From Limisphaera sp026417315 (lineage in GTDB: Bacteria; Verrucomicrobiota; Verrucomicrobiia; Limisphaerales; Limisphaeraceae): 64,000 nucleotides of DNA. The stretch spans positions 310,001 through 374,000 of the forward strand of contig NZ_JBMVQY010000004.1 in the NCBI RefSeq assembly GCF_049537125.1, in the 5' to 3' direction. The position numbers and the translations under genes were made by a program. The notes below the pieces were generated by a model. That model did no database searches. It was not told where the DNA came from and worked only from the letters and a program-made list of their open reading frames with translations. Below, piece by piece: positions 9,457-17,643 of the stretch. The first letter of the stretch is position 1; the number at the start of each line of letters is the position of its first letter.

Positions 9457-10686
9457 GGGCACCTCCGGATGCTCCCGGAACCGAAGCCGAATGGCGCAGC
9501 GGGCGTGGCCATGGAGGGAATGCACAAAAACCCGTCCTGAGGACCTGTCGCTCCAATTGCACAAGGAAGGCGCCGTGGAAGAGGTCGCAAGCCAGCGGCG
9601 AACCTGTCGAAAGGAGACGCGGTTTGCAGGGCGGCCAATGGGCGCATTCGGGAGCAGAAGTGCACTGCAGAATCGCTGAGAACCCTGGGTTGGCGCAGGA
9701 AATGTGGCCGACCTTGCGTGCGAGGGGCATTGGCATGGCGCATGCCCGCGCCTGACCGCTCATGGCACCAATGGCTTGCCGCTTGGTCACGGACCTGAGT
9801 CTCTCTCTCTCCTGTCAAGCCCCCGCTACGGGAAAGCAGCCGTGTCCCAGTCGGAGCCGGACAGTCGAAGAACGGACATCGAGAGTGGTTCGCTCGAGAT
9901 GCGATTCTGTCCGGCTGGGCGCGGGTGACCGCGCGAGGTTCGAGAGCGGGCGGCAGCGGTCGAGCCGGAAATCAGCGCGGCAATCTTCGCGGAGAGGCTG
10001 GAAAGGTTTGGTGTCCTGCCGGCCCAGTGGGTGACGGCCCGGTTTGACGGTTCCAGCGCGTGCCAGGGGTCTTTTCACGTCGAGTCCGTCCCTAAAGCAG
10101 CAGCTTTGCCTACCACAGCAGTGCGTTTTTTGGCCTTCGGCGGCTGTTGGGCAGGGGGGCCGGGAAAGTGACGAACGGTCTCGGGAAGGATTCTCCGTCG
10201 ACTTTCGTCCGCCAACTCCCGTCGGCGGCTACGGAAGCCGACACTGCGATCACCTGGTCAAGCAGGGCTTGAACTCCGCCGACTTCCGCCGGCGGCGACT
10301 GGATTGAGGGCTGCCGACCGCCGTGGACCTGTCAGGGGTTCGTGGGTTTTTGGTGGCCGGTGCTATGGAGCGCTGTTGCGGGGATGAGAATGCGGATTGC
10401 CGTTCCCGATCGAAGCCACTCTGGTGGGATAGCCCGGGGAGGGCATCGATCTGCCGACTGTCGTCGGCAGCTACGTTGTACGGGAGGGTGGAATTTGGGC
10501 AGCGACTGTCCACGAGCCGGACAGCAGACGTCGCGAGACCATGGGCACGGAGTTGCCCGCACCGACAGAAACCGCTCGGGAGAGGCGGCAGTGCAGGCAA
10601 TGCGAGAGCCCGCACCTGCGGGCGGGCCGCTGCCGTTGCGCCGCAGCGGTGCATGGCATGCGTCCTGCCTCTGGGTGGTTGGACTT
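9457..10686. other. Gene-free stretch, about 1.2 kb, with palindromic repeats
   Basis: No frame on either strand shows a family, a credible start or consistent composition. The interval 10209-10474 contains the second palindrome cluster. The promoter of the 9456 gene should lie at the left edge. Confidence 0.5.
10209..10474. repeat. Cluster of REP-like palindromes (right cluster)
   Basis: Three copies: 10209-10232 (right arm GTCGGCGGCTAC perfect, left arm changed), 10276-10297 (CCGCCGACTTCCGCCGGCGG, almost perfect) and 10451-10474 (arms CTGCCGAC and GTCGGCAG, a perfect dyad with paired changes in both arms). The paired change in the last copy suggests that hairpin shape matters. Same family as the cluster at 971-1239. 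Confidence 0.7.
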
Positions 10687-10974
10687 ATGGCGACGAAGCT
10701 GCATCTGGCCACGTTTCTGCAAGAGATTCGATGTTACCAGGCGATTGCAGATCGCCGGCCCGAGGCGGCCTCGTTGCGCGGCGTCGGGTTTCCCGGATTG
10801 ACCTGGCCGGCGGATCTGCCGGTGGGAATCCGTCGGCGTCGCCTGGTGGTGGAGATGCAGCACGAGCCGAATGAGGCTTCAGGGTGGCCGGTGCCCATTC
10901 GGCGCATTGCCGGGGTAGAGCGAATCCCTGATCCGGCCGGGCCGGTGGCTACACGGCGCACGCGACCCCGTTAA
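10687..10974 (+). CDS. Small hypothetical protein
   Basis: 95 residues from an ATG at 10687 (MATKLHLATFLQEIRCYQAI). The first 25 residues could form an amphipathic helix; the rest is Arg- and Pro-rich (GIRRRRLVVEMQHEP, then PIRRIAG). No membrane segment, no signal peptide and no known family. It ends 17 bp from the end of the opposing DUF4230 gene. The ribosome binding site is weak. It is kept because the start is sharp and the composition protein-like, but it could be a chance frame in GC-rich DNA. Confidence 0.4.
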   Translation: MATKLHLATFLQEIRCYQAIADRRPEAASLRGVGFPGLTWPADLPVGIRRRRLVVEMQHEPNEASGWPVPIRRIAGVERIPDPAGPVATRRTRPR

Positions 10975-10991
10975 CGCTTCGAGGGGGGCTT

Positions 10992-11594
10992 TCAGTTGTC
11001 CCGGTCGGGCCGTCGGATGTGGATCTGGACCTCGCGAAAGCCGGCCAGTTCGAAGAAGCGGCGTAGTTGTTGGCGGGCGTGTTCCTCGGCGTCGCGGAGG
11101 ATCCCGGCTTCGTGCGCGGCCAAACGAATTTCCCGCAGCGCCGTTTGGCGTGCAGTTTGTTCCAGCTCTTTGTCGAAGCGCCGGAGCAGGCCGGTGTCAC
11201 GGTCGATGACGCGGGTCCGGGCTTCGTCGAGGTAGGCATCCGTCACGCGTGGGGGCGGCAGCCACAGCGTGAGGCGGTCTCCCTCCACCGCAATGTCCCC
11301 GGGTTCCATCCGAGCGAGATCGAAGCCCGCTTTGACCACGCCGTGGGCCAGAAGAAGCAATCGGTTCTGGCCGTACCATTTGACATCTTCGGCCACCACG
11401 GCCTTCTCCATCACGTAGCGGACGGTGACCAGTTGGGCGAGGGATTGAACCTGCTGGAGGATGGCAGCACTGGTCTGGATGCGCGGCCCCGTGGGTACGC
11501 CGAACCATTCCGGGTGACGGGAACCGAGCCAGAGCCCGAGGCTGAACAGCCCCACGATGATCAGCGCAAACACCAAACTTTGCAGTGGCTTCAT
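10992..11594 (-). CDS. DUF4230 domain protein, membrane-anchored
   Basis: 200 residues from the ATG at 11594; ATG at 11606 and TTG at 11630 are alternative starts. A single N-terminal transmembrane helix (LQSLVFALIIVGLFSLGLWL) is followed by an extracytoplasmic domain. The core reads LAQLVTVRYVMEKAVV, then NRLLLLAHGVVKAGFDLARM and LWLPPPRVTDAYLDE, the typical DUF4230 pattern, with the VIDRDTGLL turn. The C-terminal half is a charged helix ending in a short beta segment. The biochemical role of DUF4230 is unknown; members are single-pass, surface-facing proteins. It runs convergently with the small gene at 10687. Family assignment is firm, function is not. Confidence 0.85.
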   Translation of the reverse strand: MKPLQSLVFALIIVGLFSLGLWLGSRHPEWFGVPTGPRIQTSAAILQQVQSLAQLVTVRYVMEKAVVAEDVKWYGQNRLLLLAHGVVKAGFDLARMEPGDIAVEGDRLTLWLPPPRVTDAYLDEARTRVIDRDTGLLRRFDKELEQTARQTALREIRLAAHEAGILRDAEEHARQQLRRFFELAGFREVQIHIRRPDRDN

Positions 11595-11830
11595 CGGGGC
11601 CAACATGGCGGGGGCGGACCCCCGGCGCAAGGACGAGCGGCCGGTAGCGGCTGCGGAGGCGAAACGCTGAAGTGGCCGAATGAGGGGATTTCAAGGTTCG
11701 ATGCCAAGGGCGGGGTAGAGGAGCTCGGAAAACGTTCGAGCTTCTGCGCAGTCGGGCGCAATTTACGCGAAAGAAGGGGGGAATGTCCGGGACCGGCCCG
11801 GCTGCGTGGTGGAAGCGGGTGCCGCGCGGC

Positions 11831-12316
11831 CTAACGAGGGGTACGGTCCGTCCACAAAAAGGATTTTTGCTCCGCCAACAGGGCCGGACCCGACCAGAGG
11901 CTCACGCGCCAGGCGGTGACGTCGCCGAGCTGCCGGTACTGGTCGGGCGTGAGCCGAATCGAGGTCCAGCGTCGGCGGGTCGAGCCGGCCGGCACGGCCT
12001 GTTGCAGCGTCAGTTCCCGTGGACTGCCGGCGGTGGACCAGCCTCGAAGTTCAAGTTGGAGGCGCAAGGGCCCTGGATCGGGGGCGACGGGCTTCCAGAG
12101 GATTTGGAACCGCATGGTGTTGCGGAGTGATGGGTTGCGACGGAGCTCGGCCTGGTAGGCGTCGCGATCAAACAGGCTGGGAGACAGGGCCGCTCGCCCC
12201 TGGGCGTCGAGGTACTGGGGGAGGACTTTCAGGATTTGCGCCTGCGCTTGGGTCGTAAGGACGGCCCATGTCAGGAGCACGAGCTTCAGCCAGGTTTGTG
12301 GCGCCAGCTTTTGCAT
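11831..12316 (-). CDS. Exported hypothetical protein
   Basis: 161 residues from the ATG at 12316; an upstream GTG at 12325 only adds MPF. A Sec signal peptide is clear (QTWLKLVLLTWAVLTTQAQA). The mature protein has a short helical part (LPQYLDAQGRAALSPSLFDR, then YQAELRRNP) and a beta-rich part ending in WRVSLWSGPALLAEQKSFLW, which may be one small beta-sandwich. I recall similar short secreted proteins in Verrucomicrobia but cannot name a family. It is flanked by gene-free DNA on both sides and is probably a single-gene transcript. Confidence 0.65.
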   Translation of the reverse strand: MQKLAPQTWLKLVLLTWAVLTTQAQAQILKVLPQYLDAQGRAALSPSLFDRDAYQAELRRNPSLRNTMRFQILWKPVAPDPGPLRLQLELRGWSTAGSPRELTLQQAVPAGSTRRRWTSIRLTPDQYRQLGDVTAWRVSLWSGPALLAEQKSFLWTDRTPR

Positions 12317-12777
12317 GAACGGCACTATAGGGGCGCTTTGGGGGCTGGCAACCCCGGGCTTTGCCGCGGTTCAGTCCGGCCCGGGCCTGGCGGTGCTCGA
12401 GGGCCGGGACAGGTCAGGGTCGGGCAGCAAGGGGGGGTACGGCGCAGGGGCCGGCCATTTCACGAGCGGCTTTTCCGGTCTGCGGAGACGGCGCCGTGTT
12501 TGTCCGGGCCTCCCCGTTCTTCGGCTCTCTGCAACGGTGGCCACCTGACTCATCTTGGCGAGTTTCTGTTGCGCAAGCCGGGCGATGAACCGGCGGTGGT
12601 GGCAGGAGCGTATAAAGCTCTGGACAGCGTGGCTGGTGTCGGGCGGCCCTTGCCAAGAGGCACGGGTTGCTCGGCGAGCGTACCATGGAGGGAGCCGATC
12701 CCGTGGAACCGCGGTGTCAGGTGGGGCGAAGGCCTTTGATCTCGACGGCGGCCATCCGGCCCCGGTAGAAGAGGGAC
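12317..12777. other. Divergent intergenic region, about 460 bp
   Basis: Separates the exported hypothetical protein (minus) from the fucosidase (plus) and should hold both promoters. I saw no strong promoter consensus, repeat or small gene. Confidence 0.4.
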
Positions 12778-14304
12778 ATGAACCGGATGGCGTTTTGGCT
12801 TTGCCACGGGATCGCAGGGCTGGCGATGGTTACCTGGAGCCTTCGAGCCCAGAGCGCGACCCCGGTCCGCTACGAACCGCGGTGGGAATCTCTGGATCGC
12901 CGCCCCACGCCGGAATGGTTCCGCGATGCAAAGTTTGGGATTTTCATTCACTGGGGCGTGTATTCCGTGCCCGGATGGGGCGTGAAAGGTCAGTACGCGG
13001 AGTGGTATTGGCATCGAATGGCGAAGAAGGGGGAGAACAACCCGTGGTGGGAGTATCACAAACGGGTTTGGGGCGAGGACTTCGAGTACGCAGACTTTGC
13101 GCGGCTCTTTCGATGTGAGCATTTCGACCCGGATCAGTGGGCGGACCTGTTTGCGAGGTCCGGGGCACGTTATGTCGTGCCGACCTCAAAACATCATGAT
13201 GGGTTTTGTCTCTGGCCCAGTGCGGAGGCGAGCCGAACCTGGGGCCGGCCCTGGAACGCTGTGGATACGGGACCGCGTCGTGATCTGCTCGGGGACCTGG
13301 CGGAGGCAGTGCGCCGCCGGGGACTGCGTTTCGGGTTTTACTATTCCCTGTACGAGTGGTTCAACCCGTTGTGGCGGACGGATCGGACCCGGTACGTGAA
13401 CGAGCACATGATGCCCCAGCTCAGGGACGTGGTGCTGCGGTACAGGCCGGCCATCCTCTTCAGCGACGGCGAGTGGGAAATGACTTCGAAGGAATGGAAA
13501 TCGGAGGAGTTTCTCGCCTGGCTGTTCAACGACTCACCCGTGCGTGACGAAGTGGCGGTGAACGATCGTTGGGGGAAAGAGACACGACACAAACACGGGG
13601 GATACTACACGACCGAATACGCCGCGGGCCTGCCAGGTGCGGATCATCCCTGGGAGGAAAATCGTGGCATGGCATACTCGTATGGGTGGAACCGGATCGA
13701 GACGGCCGAGGATTACCGGTCGGCCCGGGAATTGATCCTGCTCTTGTGCGATACCGTGAGCCGTGGTGGGAATCTGTTGCTCAATGTGGGACCGACAGGG
13801 GACGGACGCATTCCGGTGATCATGCAGCAGCGGCTGTTGGAGGTGGGCGATTGGCTTCGGGTCAATGGGGAGGCCATCTACGGGACGCGGTTTGCCGGCC
13901 GCGCGGCCCAGTGGACGGAGGGCCGGATTCCGGAGCAGAAGTACGGGGACTACAATGTGGAGTACAAACTGATGGAGCAGGTGGGACAACAGCCGCGCCC
14001 GGACGGACAGGCGGTCAAGCAGGTGTTTTTCACCCGGAAAGGCGACACGTTGTATGCGATTACGGCCGGCTGGCCGGGCCGCCGCCTGGTGTTACGGGAC
14101 GTTGACGTGCCGGCACAGACAGAGGTCACGATGTTGGGAGTCCCCGGGGTCCTGAAGAGCCTGCGGGAGGGGAACCATCTGATCATTGAGACGCCCCCAC
14201 TGGGCCCGGAAGAGGCGCCCTGCCGGTATGCCTACACCTTCAAGATTCCCGGCGCGCGCTTGACGGGTTCGACTGTGTCGGGAGCATCGGTTTCCGCTCG
14301 TTGA
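12778..14304 (+). CDS. Alpha-L-fucosidase, GH29, exported
   Basis: 508 residues. The N-terminal helix (FWLCHGIAGLAMVTWSLRA) is a Sec signal peptide. The catalytic barrel follows with hallmarks of GH29: WFRDAKFGIFIHWGVYSVPG, EWYWHRM, YVVPTSKHHDGFCLWPS, FYYSLYEW and the segment ILFSDGEWE, where Asp230 is the likely nucleophile. LLLNVGPTGDGRIP closes the barrel, and a small C-terminal beta domain follows. The enzyme removes terminal alpha-fucose from glycans, outside the cytoplasm. The start ATG has a short GAGG-type site. A pectinesterase gene follows 197 bp downstream on the same strand, so both may serve polysaccharide breakdown. The acid/base residue cannot be fixed by eye because it varies in GH29. 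Confidence 0.93.
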   Translation: MNRMAFWLCHGIAGLAMVTWSLRAQSATPVRYEPRWESLDRRPTPEWFRDAKFGIFIHWGVYSVPGWGVKGQYAEWYWHRMAKKGENNPWWEYHKRVWGEDFEYADFARLFRCEHFDPDQWADLFARSGARYVVPTSKHHDGFCLWPSAEASRTWGRPWNAVDTGPRRDLLGDLAEAVRRRGLRFGFYYSLYEWFNPLWRTDRTRYVNEHMMPQLRDVVLRYRPAILFSDGEWEMTSKEWKSEEFLAWLFNDSPVRDEVAVNDRWGKETRHKHGGYYTTEYAAGLPGADHPWEENRGMAYSYGWNRIETAEDYRSARELILLLCDTVSRGGNLLLNVGPTGDGRIPVIMQQRLLEVGDWLRVNGEAIYGTRFAGRAAQWTEGRIPEQKYGDYNVEYKLMEQVGQQPRPDGQAVKQVFFTRKGDTLYAITAGWPGRRLVLRDVDVPAQTEVTMLGVPGVLKSLREGNHLIIETPPLGPEEAPCRYAYTFKIPGARLTGSTVSGASVSAR

Positions 14305-14501
14305 GTCCGGTATCTCCCCCAGGTTCGCGGGGCACCCTTCTTCCAATGCCACGCGGTTTCCGAAGGATGCTTCGCCGGCAAGGGCCCGATGCGCGGACAG
14401 CACAAGGGGGTGGGCTTGGGCCACAGACACGGGTGCGTTGTGAGCGAATCGGAATATCGGAGTCCGGAAAAGTTTTTGCGCGCTGGTGCGCCGAGGTCCT
14501 T

Positions 14502-15503
14502 ATGAGGCAGGTGGTTTGGACGGTTCTGGCCATTGTGGGTTTGACGCGGCCGTCTGAGGGTGAAGCGGGCGAACCCGGGAGGGACAACTTGCGTCCGGAT
14601 GCCGTGGTGGCGTTGGATGGCAGCGGGGATTACCGCAGCATCGAGGAAGCCATTTATGCGGCGCCCTATCGCGGGCCGGACCGTCGGTGGGTGATTCTGG
14701 TCAAGCCGGGGACTTACAGGGAACGGGTTTATGTACAACGGGAACGGGGTTACCTCCGATTGGTTGGCGAGGACGCCGCGACAACCGTTCTCAGTGCGGG
14801 ACTGCACGCCAACATGCCGGATGTGGACGGGCGGCGCCTGGGGACATTTCGGACAGCCACGCTCCACGTGGATGGCGATGGGTTCGAGGTGGAGAACCTG
14901 ACCATCGCGAACACGGCCGGGCCCGTGGGGCAGGCGCTGGCACTGCGGGTGGATGGTGACCGGGTCCGGTTCCGGCGGTGTCGATTCCTCGGTTGGCAGG
15001 ATACGATCCTGCTGAATCGCGGCCGGCATTACTTCGAAGATTGTTACATTGAAGGGCATGTGGACTTCATTTTCGGCGGGGCGACCGCTTATTTCGAAAA
15101 CTGTCACATTCATTGCCTGCGGGATGGGTACATCACGGCCGCCTCCACTCCGCCGTGGCAAACCCACGGGCTGATTTTCCGTCGCTGTCGGGTTACGGGG
15201 GAACCGGGCGTGAAGACCTACCTGGGACGGCCCTGGCGTCCCCATGCCATGACGGTGTTTCTGCACTGTGATCTGAGTGCGGTGGTTCGGCCCGAAGGAT
15301 GGCACAATTGGGGGGATCCATCGCGGGAAGCGACCGCGCGCTACGCGGAGTATGGGAATCGCGGGCCGGGAGCGGATCGTTCCGGGCGGGTGCCGTGGGC
15401 GCGGGAATTGGGCGGGGACGAAGCGACGTTGTTGACGCCGGAACGAGTGTTGGCAGGGCCGGACGGTTGGCGGCCTGCGGTCCTGCCCGCCGGTCCCCGA
15501 TGA
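14502..15503 (+). CDS. Pectinesterase, CE8, exported
   Basis: 333 residues from the ATG at 14502, chosen because it gives a signal peptide (MRQVVWTVLAIVGLTRPSEG) and has GAGG just upstream; the open frame reaches back to 14301 without one. The right-handed beta-helix core shows CE8 motifs: the start ALDGSGDYRSIEEAI, the KPGTYRERV strand, GWQDTILL with the first catalytic Asp, HVDFIFGGATAYF with the second, and LGRPWRPHAM near the end. It de-esterifies pectin, releasing methanol and exposing polygalacturonate, outside the cytoplasm. It follows the fucosidase co-directionally. No pectate lyase is in the window. Confidence 0.93.
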   Translation: MRQVVWTVLAIVGLTRPSEGEAGEPGRDNLRPDAVVALDGSGDYRSIEEAIYAAPYRGPDRRWVILVKPGTYRERVYVQRERGYLRLVGEDAATTVLSAGLHANMPDVDGRRLGTFRTATLHVDGDGFEVENLTIANTAGPVGQALALRVDGDRVRFRRCRFLGWQDTILLNRGRHYFEDCYIEGHVDFIFGGATAYFENCHIHCLRDGYITAASTPPWQTHGLIFRRCRVTGEPGVKTYLGRPWRPHAMTVFLHCDLSAVVRPEGWHNWGDPSREATARYAEYGNRGPGADRSGRVPWARELGGDEATLLTPERVLAGPDGWRPAVLPAGPR

Positions 15504-16397
15504 GGTGAAGCGGCAGCCGCTGTGGCCGGTGAAACGGGCGCACTTCTCCGGTTTTTGGGTACTCCCGAACGCCCGGCGTAAGTTCGCGACACCTCGGCAC
15601 GGGAAGGGCGGCAGACAAGCGGACTTCCCCGGGATCCGCGGTCCCGGGGCTTGAACACTGGAACGCCTCCGCGGCCCACGGATCGCACGGGCCCAGTCCC
15701 GCGCTGAAGGCGGCTCCCACTCACCCGCCCGGGTGACGCCCAGGGAATTCTCTCTTGTAAGTCCACTGCGGCTTGATAGGGCGCAACCGTTGACCTCACC
15801 GCGAGGCCCGGGCGGGCCACGACGAAGGCCGCCCTTCGTGGGCGGGGAAATGGCGGTAATCCGGGTACCCAGGGTGTGCCCTGGGCTTGGTACCCATGGG
15901 GCAGCTGTACAGCGTGCTGGAGGCGCAATCCTTCCCCCGGGATCGAGGCAATCTGGTTACCCAGGGCGCTGCCTTGGGCTCATGCAATTCGGGGCCCGTT
16001 GGGGCAAGCACCCCCTGCGCCGGGGCTGTGAAACCTCCCCGAGCTTGATGCGTTCGGAGGGAATGAAGCTGCAGGGACTGATTTGAGCCATCGTCTTTGG
16101 GAACGTTGGCCCAGGCAGGCCCCGGCGCCATGGGCCCGCTGTTCCGCGAGTTTCAGGTTTTCCATACTCCTGAAAGCCTGGCGGGATTCTGGGTGTCCTT
16201 GGCAAGGGTAAGCCGCCGGAACCGAGCCATTCTCCGGGATTCTGGATCCGGGCTGAAAAACGGAAATGCGCCCTCATGGAGCGACGTCGGGCTCGAGGAC
16301 GGGGTGGGCGGCGCAGGGGGAGAGACACCTCCTCGGTTCCCGCCTTCAACCCGGTGAATGTCGAGGCTCGCATGGCGGACCGGGCGCGTCGGCCAGG
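15504..16397. other. Gene-free stretch, about 900 bp
   Basis: No convincing gene. It contains a diverged duplicated motif at 15867-16005 and a run of short unconvincing frames. The left edge should hold the end of the pectinesterase transcript, but no strong terminator was found. Confidence 0.45.
15867..16005. repeat. Two diverged copies of a CCCAGGG / CCCTGGG motif
   Basis: ACCCAGGGTGTGCCCTGGGC begins near 15870 and ACCCAGGGCGCTGCCTTGGG near 15961, about 90 bp apart. The first is a good inverted repeat, the second is partly decayed; the second is followed by GGGGCCCGTTGGGGC. I recall similar CCCTGGG-GGGGC repeats in intergenic DNA of Verrucomicrobia and Planctomycetes. Confidence 0.4.
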
Positions 16398-16943
16398 TTA
16401 CTCTGACTTTGACGCTTCGCTCTCCGCCGGGGCGGACCGGCTCGCGTGGTTGGTGTCGGTCTGGAGGATGCCTTCGATGCGATGCAGGTTCAGGTACTGA
16501 TGGGATGCCTGGATCAGCTCCGGGGAGGTCATGCGGTCGGGTCCGATGATCTTGACGATTTTCCCCTTGAGGCAAAGGGCATCCACGATGGCTTTGAAAT
16601 CGCCATCTCCCGTGATCAGCACCACTTCGTCGAGGTAGTCAGCCTGCGTGAGGATTTCGACCGCCATGTCCAGGTCCATGTTGGCCTTGATGGTGCCGTC
16701 GGGGAGGCGACGCAGCGGCTTGGAAATCACGCGATAGCCCATGAGGCCGAGGGCATTGCGAAACGAGCGTTGCCCGTCGCTTTCGGGGTCGAAGCAGGTG
16801 AAGGCCGTCAAAGTAACGACGCCGTCGGTGCTCCGGAGCAGGTAGTCGCGCAGCGTGGCGAAGTTGATTCGGCCCTGTCCGTAGAGCGCCTGCGTGGTAA
16901 GATACACGTTTTGAACATCGACAAACACACCGACTCGTTTCAT
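16398..16943 (-). CDS. NYN domain protein (LabA/DUF88-like, PIN-fold)
   Basis: 181 residues from the ATG at 16943 (MKRVGVFVDVQNVY); the frame runs further upstream but this start matches the family. The acidic residues of the PIN/NYN nuclease site are visible: Asp in VFVDVQN, Asp in ANMDLDMAVEI, and the pair in VLITGDGDFKAIVDAL. LMGYRVISKPL and IVKIIGPDRM are further core segments. Family members are predicted RNases. The last 25 residues are Ser/Glu-rich and disordered. It stands alone, about 620 bp from ppdK on the same strand. The RNA target is unknown. Confidence 0.88.
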   Translation of the reverse strand: MKRVGVFVDVQNVYLTTQALYGQGRINFATLRDYLLRSTDGVVTLTAFTCFDPESDGQRSFRNALGLMGYRVISKPLRRLPDGTIKANMDLDMAVEILTQADYLDEVVLITGDGDFKAIVDALCLKGKIVKIIGPDRMTSPELIQASHQYLNLHRIEGILQTDTNHASRSAPAESEASKSE

Positions 16944-17564
16944 GGTTTGGTCTTCCCAATGAGCGTTTTTGCGCATGGCGCGGGCCGGCCGGGCCTCCCG
17001 TGGGCCTGGCCGCGTGGGTTTCCAACCGGGACCTCGGGCGACCCGCCCAGGGCGGTGCCCCCGCGCCGCCGGGGTGGAATTTGTCCCGGGGCATCGGAAC
17101 CGACAAGGTTTTTGCGCAAGCGCGCACGGGTTTAGGGTGTCGCCGTGCCGGGTGCAATCCGGGAGCGTGCGCAGAAGGCAACCGGCCCGGCACGTCGAGA
17201 GGTACGGGTCTGCCTCTCCGGGGGGCGGACCTTTGCTCATGGTGCGTGCGGATGGCAGCGTGCTTCGGTTCTCCGGCCGGCTTGGAGTCGGGTGTGTCTG
17301 TACGGACGTACTTGGGGACCATCGGTGCCCTGGGTTTCGGGAGCGCCCCGCTGAGGATGTGGAGTGTGCGGAGGTGAGGGGGATTCTGCGGTGGGGCACG
17401 AACGCTTGAGCGGTCAAGCCCGTGGCGGGCAGGGGCTCTGCATGGCGCAGGGCATTGGCCCCGCCCGGGGTGTGCCCGGGGGAGTTCGGGACGTCCCAAG
17501 CGGGCCCCACTCATTGTGGTGTGGGCTCCGACCTGGCCGTGCAGGGGCTGCGCTCGAAATGAAG
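16944..17564. other. Gene-free stretch, about 620 bp
   Basis: Upstream of the NYN gene and downstream of ppdK. No convincing gene, RNA or repeat. Confidence 0.4.
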
Positions 17565-17594
17565 GAGCCGCTCCGGTGCAGGCCGGAGCGGCTC
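17565..17594 (-). terminator. Intrinsic-type terminator of ppdK
   Basis: GAGCCGCTCCGG (17565-17576) and CCGGAGCGGCTC (17583-17594) form a perfect 12-bp stem with a 6-nt loop, 50 bp past the ppdK stop. On the minus strand the stem is followed by CTTCATTTC, a weak T tract. Confidence 0.75.
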
Positions 17595-17643
17595 GTCGTA
17601 GATCGTTAGGAGGCCGTGTGGAGACGGCCCCCTGAGGCTGTGG

